64,000 bases of DNA from Brachycybe producta (Eukaryota > Arthropoda > Diplopoda > Playtdesmida > Andrognathidae). Below the pieces are notes generated by a model. The model was not told the origin of the DNA and made no database searches. It saw only the letters and a list, made by a program, of their open reading frames with translations. Within the stretch, counting starts at the first letter, position 1. The number at the start of each line of letters is the position of its first letter. Shown here one piece after another: positions 13,251 through 26,700 of the stretch. The position numbers and the translations under genes are program-made. The stretch lies in NCBI GenBank assembly GCA_036925085.1, contig JAUPFP010000053.1, positions 62,001 to 126,000 on the forward strand. Direction: 5' to 3'.

Positions 13251-15367
13251 ACAAAAAATTAGTAAAAATTTTCAAAAAATGACATTCTTTCATGAGTACC
13301 CGTGTTGGAAGTTTTTCAAAAAACGGCAAAAAACGAAATAACTGGTGTAACTTTTGAAGCATGCAGTGCACACCGGAATTGAAGATCTCCCTGCATTTCT
13401 GAATGTCCTAGAAACGCAATGCATCTAACAGCTTCATTCTACGTCCATTAGTTCATTTGAAACGATTTTTAGAATTTACAAATCCATGAGCAAGCTTAGA
13501 CCCTTCAATGACGCCCACTTTGAACTGTTGTATTTTTTGAAGCATGCAGTGCACACTGGAATTGAAGACATCGCTGCATTCCTGATTGTACAAGGAATGC
13601 AATGCATTTAACAACTATATTCTACAAAAAATTAGTAAAAATTGTCAAAAAATGACATTCTTTCATGAGTACCCATGTTGGAAGTTTTTCAAAAAACGGC
13701 AAAAAATGAAATAACTGGTGTAACTTATGAAGCATGCAGTGCACACCGGAATTGAAGATCTCCCTGCATTTCTGAATGTCCTAGAAATGCAATGCATCTA
13801 ACAGGTGCATTCTACGTCCAGTAGTTCATTTGAAACGATTTTTAGAATTTACAAATTCATGAGCAAGCTTAGACCCTTCAATGACGCCCACTTTGAACTG
13901 TTGTATTTTTTGAAGCATGCAGTGCACACTGGAATTGAAGACATCGCTGCATTCCTGATTGTACAAGGAATGCAATGCATTTAACAACTCTATTCTACAA
14001 AAAATTAGTAAAAATTTTCAAAAAATGACATTCTTTCATGAGTACCCGTGTTGGAAGTTTTTCAAAAAACGGCAAAAAACGAAATAACTGGTGTAACTTT
14101 TGAAGCATGCAGTGCACACCGGAATTGAAGATCTCCCTGCATTTCTGAATGTCCTAGAAATGCAATGCATCTAACAGGTGCATTCTACGTCCATTAGTTC
14201 ATTTGAAACGATTTTTAGAATTTACAAATTCATGAGCAAGCTTAGACCCTTCAATGACGCCCACTTTGAACTGTTGTATTTTTTGAAGCATGCAGTGCAC
14301 ACTGGAATTGAAGACATCGCTGCATTCCTGATTGTACAAGGAATGCAATGCATTTAACAACTCTATTCTACAAAAAATTAGTAAAAATTGTCAAAAAATG
14401 ACATTCTTTCATGAGTACCCGTGTTGGAAGTTTTTCAAAAAACCGTAAAAAATGAAATAACTGGTGTAACTTTTGAAGCATGCAGTGCACACCGGAATTG
14501 AAGATCTCCCTGCATTTCTGAATGTCCTAGAAATGCAATGCATCTAACAGGTGCATTCTACGTCCATTAGTTCATTTGAAACGATTTTTAGAATTTACAA
14601 ATTCATGAGCAAGCTTAGACCCTTCAATGACGCCCACTTTGAACTGTTGTATTTTTTGAAGCATGCAGTGCACACTGGAATTGAAGACATCGCTGCATTC
14701 CTGATTGTACAAGGAATGCAATGCATTTAATAACTCTATTCTACAAAAAATTAGTAAAAATTGTCAAAAAATGACATTTTTTCATGAGTACCCGTGTTGG
14801 AAGTTTTTCAAAAAACGGCAAAAAATGAAATAACTGGTGTAACTTTTGAAGCATGCAGTGCACACCGGAATTGAAGACATCCCTGCATTTCTGATTGTAC
14901 AAGGAATGCAATGCATCTAACAGCTCCATTCTAAAAAAAATTAGTAAAAATTGTCAAAACATGACATTTTTTCATGATTACCCGTGTTGGAAGTTTTTCA
15001 AAAAACGGCAAAAAATGAAATAACTGGTGTAACTTATGAAGCATGCAGTGCACACCGGAATTGAAGACCTTCCTGCATTTCTGAATGTCCTAGAAATGCA
15101 ATGCATCTAACAGCTTCATTCTATGTCCATTAGTTCATTTGAAACGATTTTTAGAATTTACAAATCCATGAGCAAGCTTAGACCCTTCAATGACGCCCAC
15201 TTTGAACTGTTGTATTTTTTGAAGCATGCAGTGCACACTGGAAATGAAGACATCGCTGCATTCCTGATTGTACAAGGAATGCAATGCATTTAACAGCTCC
15301 ATTCTACAAAAATTAGTAAAAATTGTCAAAAAATGACATTTTTTCATGAGTACCCGTGTTGGAAGTT

Positions 15368-18300
15368 TTTCAAAAAACGGCAAAAAATGAAATAACTGGT
15401 GTAACTTTTGAAGCATGCAGTGCACACTGGAATTGAAGATCTCCCTGCATTTCTGAATGTCCTAGAAATGCAATGCATCTAACAGGTGCATTCTACAACC
15501 ATTAGTTCATTTGAAACGATTTTTAGAATTTACAAATTCATGAGAAAGCTTAGACCCTTCAATGACGCCCACTTTGAACTGTTGTATTTTTTGAAGCATG
15601 CAGTGCACACTGGAATTGAAGACATCGCTGCATTCCTGATTGTACAAGGAATGCAATGCATTTAACAACTCTATTCTACAAAAAATTAGTAAAAATTGTC
15701 AAAAAATGACACTCTTTCATGAGTACCCGTGTTGGAAGTTTTTCAAAAAACCGTAAAAAATGAAATAACTGGTGTAACTTTTGAAGCATGCAGTGCACAC
15801 CGGAATTGAAGACCTCCCTGCATTTCTGAATGTCCTAGAAATGCAATGCATCTAACAGCTTCATTCTACGTCCATTAGTTCATTTGAAACGATTTTTAGA
15901 ATTTACAAATCCATGAGCAAGCTTAGACCCTTCAATGACGCCCACTTTGAACTGTTGTATTTTTTGAAGCATGCAGTGCACAATGGAATTGAAGACATCG
16001 CTGCATTCCTGATTGTACAAGGAATGCAATGCATTTAACAGCTCCATTCTACAAAAATTAGTAAAACTTGTCAAAAAATGACATTTTTTCATGAGTACCC
16101 GTGTTGGAAGTTTTTCAAAAAACGGCAAAAAATGAAATAACTGGTGTAACTTTTGAAGAATGCAGTGCACACCGGAATTGAAGATCTCCCTGCATTTCTG
16201 AATGTCCTAGAAATGCAATGCATCTAACAGGTGCATTCTACGTCCATTAGTTCATTTGAAACGATTTTTAGAATTTACAAATTCATGAGCAAGCTTAGAC
16301 CCTTCAATGACGCCCACTTTGAACTGTTGTATTTTTTGAAGCATGCAGTGCACACTGGAATTGAAGACATCACTGCATTCCTGATTGTACAAGGAATGCA
16401 ATGCATTTAACAACTCTATTCTACAAAAAATTAGTAAAAATTGTCAAAAAATGACATTCTTTCATGAGTACCCGTGTTGGAAGTTTTTCAAAAAACCGTA
16501 AAAAATGAAATAACTGGTGTAACTTTTGAAGCATGCAGTGCACACCGGAATTGAATACCTCCCTGAATTTCTGAATGTCCTAGAAATGCAATGCATCTAA
16601 CAGCTTCATTCTATGTCCATTAGTTCAATTGAAACGATTTTTAGAATTTACAAATCAATGAGCAAGCTTAGACCCTTCAATGACGCCCACTTTGAACTGT
16701 TGTATTTTTTGAAGCATGCAGTGCACACTGGAATTGAAGACATTGCTGCATTCCTGATTGTCCAAGGAATGCAATGCATCTAACAGCTTCATTCTACGTC
16801 CAATAGTTCATTTGAAACGATTTTTAGAATTTACAAATCCATGAGCAAGCTTAGACCATTCAATGACGCCCACTTTGAACTGTTGTATTTTTTGAAGCAT
16901 GCAGTGCACACTGGAATTGAAGACATCGCTGCATTCCTGATTGTCCAAAGAATGCAATGAAAATAACAGCTTCATTCTACATCAATTAGTTCATTTGCAA
17001 TGAATTTTAGAATTTACAAATCCATGAGCATGCTTAGACACTTCAATGACGCCCACTTTGAACTGTTGTATTTTTTAAAGCATGCAGTGCACACTGGAAT
17101 TGAAGACATTGTTGCATTCCTGATTGTCCAAGGAATGCAATGCATCTAACAGCTTCATTCTACGTCCAATAGTTCATTTGAAACGATTTTTAGAATTTAC
17201 AAATTCATGAGCAAGCTTAGACCCTTCAATGACGCCCACTTTGAACTGTTGTATTTTTTGAAGCATGCAGTGCACACCGGAATTGAAGATCTCCCTGCAT
17301 TTCTGAATGTCCTAGAAATGCAATGCATCTAACAGGTGCATTCTACGTCCATTAGTTCATTTGAAACGATTTTTAGAATTTACAAATTCATGAGCAAGCT
17401 TAGACCCTTCAATGACGCCCACTTTGAACTGTTGTATTTTTTGAAGCATGCAGTGCACACTGGAATTGAAGACATTGCTGCATTCCTGATTGTACAAAGA
17501 ATGCAATGCATTTAACAACTCTATTCTACAAAAAATTAGTAAAAATTGTCAAAAAATGACATTCTTTCATGAGTACCCGTGTTGGAAGTTTTTCAAAAAA
17601 CGGCAAAAAATGAAATAACTGGTGTAACTTATGAAGCATGCAGTGGACACCGGAATTGAAGATCTCCCTGCATTTCTGAATGTCCTAGAAATGCAATGCA
17701 TCTAACAGGTGCATTCTACGTCCATTAGTTCATTTGAAACGATTTTTAGAATTTACAAATTCATGAGCAAGCTTAGACCCTTCAATGACGCCCACTTTGA
17801 ACTGTTGTATTTTTTGAAGCATGCAGTGCACACTGGAATTGAAGACATCGCTGCATTCCTGATTGTACAAGGAATGCAATGCATTTAACAACTCTATTCT
17901 ACAAAAAATTAGTAAAAATTTTCAAAAAATGACATTCTTTCATGAGTACCCGTGTTGGAAGTTTTTCAAAAAACCGTAAAAAATGAAATAACTGGTGTAA
18001 CTTATGAAGCATGCAGTGCACACCGGAATTGAAGACCTCCCTGCATTTCTGAATGTCCTAGAAATGCAGTGCATCTAACAGCTTCATTCTATGTCCATTA
18101 GTTCATTTGAAACGATTTTTAGAATTTACAAATCCATGAGCAAGCTTAGACCCTTCAATGACGCCCACTTTGAACTGTTGTATTTTTTGAAGCATGCAGT
18201 GCACACTGGAATTGAAGACATCGCTGCATTCCTGATTGTACAAGGAATGCAATGCATTTAACAGCTCCATTCTACAAAAATTAGTAAAAATTGTCAAAAA

Positions 18301-19390
18301 ATGACATTTTTTCATGAGTAACCGTGTTGGAAGTTTTTCAAAAAACCGTAAAAAATGAAATAACTGGTGTAACTTTTGAAGCATGCAGTGCACACCGGAA
18401 TTGAAGATCTCCCTGCATTTCTGAATGTCCTAGAAATGCAATGCATCTAACAGGTGCATTCTACGTCCATTAGTTCATTTGAAACGATTTTTAGAATTTA
18501 CAAATTCATGAGCAAGCTTAGACCCTTCAATGACGCCCACTTTGAACTGTTGTATTTTTTGAAGCATGCAGTGCACACTGGAATTGAAGACATCGCTGCA
18601 TTCCTGATTGTACAAGGAATGCAATGCATTTAACAAATCTATTCTACAAAAAATTAGTAAAAATTGTCAAAAAATGACATTCTTTCATGAGTACCCGTGT
18701 TGGAAGTTTTTCAAAAAACGGCAAAAAATGAAATAACTGGTGTAACTTATGAAGCATGCAGTGCACACCGGAATTGAAGACCTCCCTGCATTTCTGAATG
18801 TCCTAGAAACGCAATGCATCTAACAGCTTCATTCTACGTCCATTAGTTCATTTGAAACGATTTTTAGAATTTACAAATCCATGAGCAAGCTTAGACCCTT
18901 CAATGAAGCCCACTTTGAACTGTTGTATTTTTTGAAGCATGCAGTGCACACTGGAATTGAAGACATCGCTGCATTCCTGATTGTACAAGGAATGCAATGC
19001 ATTTAACAACTATATTCTACAAAAAATTAGTAAAAATTGTCAAAAAATGACATTCTTTCATGAGTACCCATGTTGGAAGTTTTTCAAAAAACGGCAAAAA
19101 ATGAAATAACTGGTGTAACTTATGAAGCATGCAGTGCACACCGGAATTGAAGATCTCCCTGCATTTCTGAATGTCCTAGAAATGCAATGCATCTAACAGG
19201 TGCATTCTACGTCCATTAGTTCATTTGAAACGATTTTTAGAATTTACAAATTCATGAGGAAGCTTAGACCCTTCAATGACGCCCACTTTGAACTGTTGTA
19301 TTTTTGAAGCATGCAGTGCACACTGGAATTGAAGACATCGCTGCATTCCTGATTGTACAAGGAATGCAATGCTTTTAACAACTCTATTCT
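15368..19390. repeat. Large satellite duplication, copy 2
   Basis: This is the second copy of the block at 9600-13250, with one extra dimer near 18100-18470. Outside the paired segments the order of variants no longer matches, which marks the duplication edges. Confidence 0.85.
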
Positions 19391-21431
19391 ACAAAAAATT
19401 AGTAAAAATTGTCAAAAAATGACATTCTTTCATGAGTACCCGTGTTGGAAGTTTTTCAAAAAACCGTAAAAAATGAAATAACTGGTGTAACTTTTGAAGC
19501 ATGCAGTGCACACCGGAATTGAAGATCTCCCTGCATTTCTGAATGTCCTAGAAATGCAATGCATCTAACAGGTGCATTCTACGTCCATTAGTTCATTTGA
19601 AACGATTTTTAGAATTTACAAATTCATGAGCAAGCTTAGACCCTTCAATGACGCCCACTTTGAACTGTTGTATTTTTTGAAGCATGCAGTGCACACTGGA
19701 ATTGAAGACATCGCTGCATTCCTGATTGTACAAGGAATGCAATGCATTTAACAACTCTATTCTACAAAAAATTAGTAAAAATTGTCAAAAAATGACATTC
19801 TTTCATGAGTACCCGTGTTGGAAGTTTTTCAAAAAACGGCAAAAAATGAAATAACTGGTGTAACTTATGAAGCATGCAGTGCACACCGGAATTGAAGACC
19901 TCCCTGCAATTCTGAATGTCCTAGAAACGCAATGCATCTAACAGCTTCATTCTACGTCCATTAGTTCATTTGAAATGATTTTTAGAATTTACAAATCCAT
20001 GAGCAAGCTTAGACCCTTCAATGACGCCCACTTTGAACTGTTGTATTTTTTGAAGCATGCAGTGCACACTGGAATTGAAGACATCGCTGCATTCCTGATT
20101 GTACAAGGAATGCAATGCATTTAACAGCTCCATTCTACAAAAATTAGTAAAAATTGTCAAAAAATGACATTTTTTCATGAGTACCCGTGTTGGAAGTTTT
20201 TCAAAAAACAGCAAAAAAAGAAATAACTGGTGTAACTTTTGAAGCATGCAGTGCACACCGGAATTGAAGATCTCCCTGCATTTCTGAATGTCCTAGAAAT
20301 GCAATGCATCTAACAGGTGCATTCTACGTCCATTAGTTCATTTGAAACGATTTTTAGAATTTACAAATTCATGAGCAAGCTTAGACCCTTCAATGACGCC
20401 CACTTTGAACTGTTGTATTTTTTGAAGCATGCAGTGCACACTGGAATTGAAGACATCGCTGCATTCCTGATTGTACAAGGAATGCAATGCATTTAACAAC
20501 TCTATTCTACAAAAAATTTAGTAAAAATTGTCAAAAAATGACATTCTTTCATGAGTACCCGTGTTGGAAGTTTTTCAAAAAACCGTAAAAAATGAAATAA
20601 CTGGTGTAACTTTTGAAGCATGCAGTGCACACCGGAATTGAAGACCTCCCTGCATTTCTGAATGTCCTAGAAATGCAATGCATCTAACAGCTTCATTCTA
20701 TGTCCATTAGTTCAATTGAAACGATTTTAGAATTTACAAATCCATGAGCAAGCTTAGACCCTTCAATGACGCCCACTTTGAACTGTTGTATTTTTTGAAG
20801 CATGCAGTGCACACTGGAATTGAAGACATCACTGCATTCCTGATTGTACAAGGAATGCAATGCATTTAACAACTCTATTCTACAAAAAATTAGTAAAAAT
20901 TGTCAAAAAATGACATTCTTTCATGAGTACCCGTGTTGGAAGTTTTTCAAAAAACGGCAAAAAATGAAATAACTGGTTTAACTTATGAAGCATGCAGTGC
21001 ACACCGGAATTGAAGATCTCCCTGCATTTCTGAATGTCCTAGAAATGCAATGCATCTAACAGGTGCATTCCACGTCCATTAGTTCATTTGAAACGATTTT
21101 TAGAATTTACAAATTCATGAGCAAGCTTAGACCCTTCAATGACGCCCACTTTGAACTGTTGTATTTTTTGAAGCATGCAGTGCACACTGGAATTGAAGAC
21201 ATCGCTGCATTCCTGATTGTACAAGGAATGCAATGCATTTAACAACTCTATTCTACAAAAAATTAGTAAAAATTGTCAAAAAATGACATTCTTTCATGAG
21301 TACCCGTGTTGGAAGTTTTTCAAAAAACCGTAAAAAATAAAATAACTGGTGTAACTTTTGAAGCATGCAGTGCACACCGGAATTGAAGACCTCCCTGCAT
21401 TTCTGAATGTCCTAGAAATGCAATGCATCTA

Positions 21432-22340
21432 ACAGCTTCATTCTATGTCCATTAGTTCAATTGAAACGATTTTTAGAATTTACAAATCCATGAGCAAGCT
21501 TAGACCCTTCAATGATGCCCACTTTGAACTGTTGTATTTTTTGAAGCATGCAGTGCACACTGGAATTGAAGACATCGCTGCATTCCTGATTGTCCAAAGA
21601 ATGCAATGAAATTAACAGCTTCATTCTACATCAATTAGTTCATTTGCAATGAATTTTAGAATTTACAAATCCATGAGCATGCTTAGACACTTCAATGACG
21701 CCCACTTTGAACTGTTGTATTTTTTGAAGCATGCAGTGCACACTGGAATTGAAGACATTGCTGCATTCCTGATTGTCCAAGGAATGCAATGCATCTAACA
21801 GCTTCATTCTACGTAAAATAGTTCATTTGAAACGATTTTTAGAATTTACAAATCCATGAGCAAGCTTAGACCCTTCAATGATGCCCACTTTGAACTGTTG
21901 TATTTTTTGAAGCATGCAGTGCACACTGGAATTGAAGACATCGCTGCATTCCTGATTGTCCAAAGAATGCAATGAAATTAACAGCTTCATTCTACATCAA
22001 TTAGTTCATTTGCAATGAATTTTAGAATTTACAAATCCATGAGCATGCTTAGACACTTCAATGACGCCCACTTTGAACTGTTGTATTTTTTGAAGCATGC
22101 AGTGCACACTGGAATTGAAGACATTGCTGCATTCCTGATTGTCCAAGGAATGCAATGCATCTAACAGCTTCATTCTACGTCCAATAGTTCATTTGAAACG
22201 ATTTTTAGAATTTACAAATCCATGAGCAAGCTTAGACCCTTCAATGACGCCCACTTTGAACTGGTGTAACTTTTGAAGCATGCAGTGCACACTGGAAATG
22301 AAGACATCGCTGCATTCCTGATTGTACAAGGAATGCAATG
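21432..22340. repeat. Second A-only monomer run
   Basis: About five A-type monomers follow one another without a B unit. They carry the GTCCAAAGAATGCAATGAAATT and CATTTGCAATGAATTTT variants in alternation. A shorter relative lies at about 23281-23840. Confidence 0.8.
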
Positions 22341-23739
22341 CATCTAACAGCTCCATTTTACAAAAATTAGTAAAAATTGTCAAAAAATGACATTTTTTCA
22401 TGAGTACCCATGTTGGAAGTTTTTCAAAAAACGGCAAAAAATGAAATAACTGGTGTAACTTTTGAAGCATGCAGTGCACACCGGAATTGCATTAGACCTC
22501 CCTGCATTTCTGAATGTCCTAGAAATGCAATGCATCTAACAGCTTCATTCTATGTCCATTAGTTCAATTGAAACGATTTTAGAATTTACAAATCCATGAG
22601 CAAGCTTAGACCCTTCAATGACGCCCACTTTGAACTGTTGTATTTTTTGAAGCATGCAGTGCACACTGGAATTGAAGACATCGCTGCATTCCTGATTGTA
22701 CAAGGAATGCAATGCATCTAACAGCTCCATTCTAAAAAAATTAGTAAAAATTGTCAAAAAGTGACATTTTTTCATGAGTACCCATGTTGGAAGTTTTTCA
22801 AAAAACGGCAAAAAATGAAATAACTGGTGTAACTTTTGAAGCATGCAGTGCACACCGGAATTGCATTAGACCTCCCTGCATTTCTGAATGTCCTAGAAAT
22901 GCAATGCATCTAACAGCTTCATTCTATGTCCATTAGTTCAATTGAAACGATTTTAGAATTTACAAATCCATGAGCAAGCTTAGACCCTTCAATGACGCCC
23001 ACTTTGAACTGTTGTATTTTTTGAAGCATGCAGTGCACACTGGAATTGAAGACATCGCTGCATTCCTGATTGTACAAGGAATGCAATGCATTTAACAACT
23101 CTATTCTACAAAAAATTAGTAAAAATTGTCAAAAAATGACATTCTTTCATGAGTACCCGTGTTGGAAGTTTTTCAAAAAACCGTAAAAAATGAAATAACT
23201 GGTGTAACTTTTGAAGCATGCAGTGCACACCGGAATTGAAGACCTCCCTGCATTTCTGAATGTCCTAGAAATGCAATGCATCTAACAGCTTCATTCTATG
23301 TCCATTAGTTCAATTGAAACGATTTTTAGAATTTACAAATCCATGAGCAAGCTTAGACCCTTCAATGATGCCCACTTTGAACTGTTGTATTTTTGAAGCA
23401 TGCAGTGCACACTGGAATTGAAGACATTGCTGCATTCCTGATTGTCCAAAGAATGCAATGAAATTAACAGCTTCATTCTACATCAATTAGTTCATTTGCA
23501 ATGAATTTTAGAATTTACAAATCCATGAGCATGCTTAGACACTTCAATGACGCCCACTTTGAACTGTTGTATTTTTTGAAGCATGCAGTGCACACTGGAA
23601 TTGAAGACATTGCTGCATTCCTGATTGTCCAAGGAATGCAATGCATCTAACAGCTTCATTCTACGTCCAATAGTTCATTTGAAACGATTTTTAGAATTTA
23701 CAAATCCATGAGCAAGCTTAGACCCTTCAATGACGCCCA

Positions 23740-26700
23740 CTTTGAACTGTTGTCTTTTTTGAAGCATGCAGTGCACACTGGAATTGAAGACATCACTGCA
23801 TTCCTGATTCTACAAGGAATGCAATGCATCTAACAGCTCCATTCTAAAAAAATTAGTAAAAATTGTCAAAAAGTGACATTTTTTCATGAGTACCCGTGTT
23901 GGAAGTTTTTCAAAAAACGGCAAAAAATGAAATAACTGGTGTAACTTTTGAAGCATGCAGTGCACACCGGAATTGCATTAGACCTCCCTGCATTTCTGAA
24001 TGTCCTAGAAATGCAATGCATCTAACAGCTTCATTCTACGTCCATTAGTTCATTTGAAACGATTTTTAGAACTTACAAATCCATGAGCAAGCTTAGACCC
24101 TTCAATGACGCCCACTTTGAACTGTTGTATTTTTTGAAGCATGCAGTGCACACTGGAATTGAAGACATCGCTGCATTCCTGATTGTACAAGGAATGCAAT
24201 GCATTTAACAACTCTATTCTACAAAAAATTAGTAAAAATTGTCAAAAAATGACATTCTTTCATGAGTACCCGTGTTGGAAGTTTTTCAAAAAACGGCAAA
24301 AAATGAAATAACTGGTGTAACTTATGAAGCATGCAGTGCACACCGGAATTGAAGACCTCCCTGCATTTCTGAATGTCCTAGAAACGCAATGCATCTAACA
24401 GCTTCATTCTACGTCCATTAGTTTATTTGAAATGATTTTTAGAATTTACAAATCCATGAGCAAGCTTAGACCCTTCAATGACGCCCACTTTGAACTGTTG
24501 TATTTTTTGAAGCATGCAGTGCACACTGGAATTGAAGACATCGCTGCATTCCTGATTGTACAAGGAATGCAATGCATTTAACAACTCTATTCTACAAAAA
24601 ATTAGTAAAAATTGTCAATAAATGACATTCTTTCATGAGTACCCGTGTTGGAAGTTTTTCAAAAAACGGCAAAAAATGAAATAACTGGTGTAACTTATGA
24701 AGCATGCAGTGCACACCGGAATTGAAGACCTCCCTGCATTTCTGAATGTCCTAGAAACGCAATGCATCTAACAGCTTCATTCTACGTCCATTAGTTTATT
24801 TGAAATGATTTTTAGAATTTACAAATCCATGAGCAAGCTTAGACCCTTCAATGACGCCCACTTTGAACTGTTGTATTTTTTGAAGCATGCAGTGCACACT
24901 GGAATTGAAGACATCACTGCATTCCTGATTGTACAAGGAATGCAATGCATTTAACAGCTCCATTCTACAAAAATTAGTAAAAATTGTCAAAAAATAACAT
25001 TTTTTCATGAGTACCCGTGTTGGAAGTTTTTCAAAAAACGGCAAAAAATGAAATAACTGGTGTAACTTTTGAAGCATGCAGTGCACACCGGAACTGAAGA
25101 CCTCCCTGCATTTCTGAATGTCCTAGAAATGCAATGCATCTAACAGCTTCATTCTATGTCCATTAGTTCAATTGAAACGATTTTAGAATTTACAAATCCA
25201 TGAGCAAGCTTAGACCCTTCAATGACGCCCACTTTGAACTGTTGTATTTTTTGAAGCATGCAGTGCACACTGGAATTGAAGACATCGCTGCATTCCTGAT
25301 TGTACAAGGAATGCAATGCATTTAACAACTCTATTCTACAAAAAATTAGTAAAAATTGTCAAAAAATGACATTCTTTCATGAGTACCCGTGTTGGAAGTT
25401 TTTCAAAAAACCGTAAAAAATGAAATAACTGGTGTAACTTATGAAGCATGCAATGCACACCGGAATTGAAGACCTCCCTGCATTTCTGAATGTAATAGAA
25501 ATGCAGTGCATCTAACAGCTTCATTCTATGTCCATTAGTTCATTTGAAACGATTTTTAGAATTTACAAATCCATGAGCCAGCTTAGACCCTTCAATGACG
25601 CCCACTTTGAACTGTTGTATTTTTTGAAGCATGCAGTGCACACTGGAATTGAAGACATCGCTGCATTCCTGATTGTACAAGGAATGCAATGCATTTAACA
25701 GCTCCATTCTACAAAAATTAGTAAAAATTGTCAAAAAATGACATTTTTTCATGAGTACCCGTGTTGGAAGTTTTTCAAAAAACGGCAAAAAATGAAATAA
25801 CTGGTGTAACTTTTGAAGCATGCAGTGCACACCGGAATTGAAGATCTCCCTGCATTTCTGAATGTCCTAGAAATGCAATGCATCTAACAGGTGCATTCTA
25901 CGTCCATTAGTTCATTTGAAACGATTTTTAGAATTTACAAATTCATGAGCAAGCTTAGACCCTTCAATGACGCCCACTTTGAACTATTGTATTTTTTGAA
26001 GCATGCAGTGCACACTGGAATTGAAGACATCACTGCATTCCTGATTGTACAAGGAATGCAATGCATTTAACAACTCTATTCTACAAAAAATTAGTAAAAA
26101 TTGTCAATAAATGACATTCTTTCATGAGTACCCGTGTTGGAAGTTTTTCAAAAAACCGTAAAAAATGAAATAACTGGTGTAACTTTTGAAGCATGCAGTG
26201 CACACCGGAATTGAAGATCTCCATGCATTTCTGAATGTCCTAGAAATGCAATGCATCTAACAGGTGCATTCTACGTCCATTAGTTCATTTGAAACGATTT
26301 TTAGAATTTACAAATTCATGAGCAAGCTTAGACCCTTCAATGACGCCCACTTTGAACTGTTGTCTTTTTTGAAGCATGCAGTGCACACTGGAATTGAAGA
26401 CATCACTGCATTCCTGATTCTACAAGGAATGCAATGCATCTAACAGCTCCATTCTAAAAAAATTAGTAAAAATTGTCAAAAAGTGACATTTTTTCATGAG
26501 TACCCGTGTTGGAAGTTTTTCAAAAAACGGCAAAAAATGAAATAACTGGTGTAACTTTTGAAGCATGCAGTGCACACCGGAATTGCATTAGACCTCCCTG
26601 CATTTCTGAATGTCCTAGAAATGCAATGCATCTAACAGCTTCATTCTACGTCCATTAGTTCATTTGAAACGATTTTTAGAACTTACAAATCCATGAGCAA

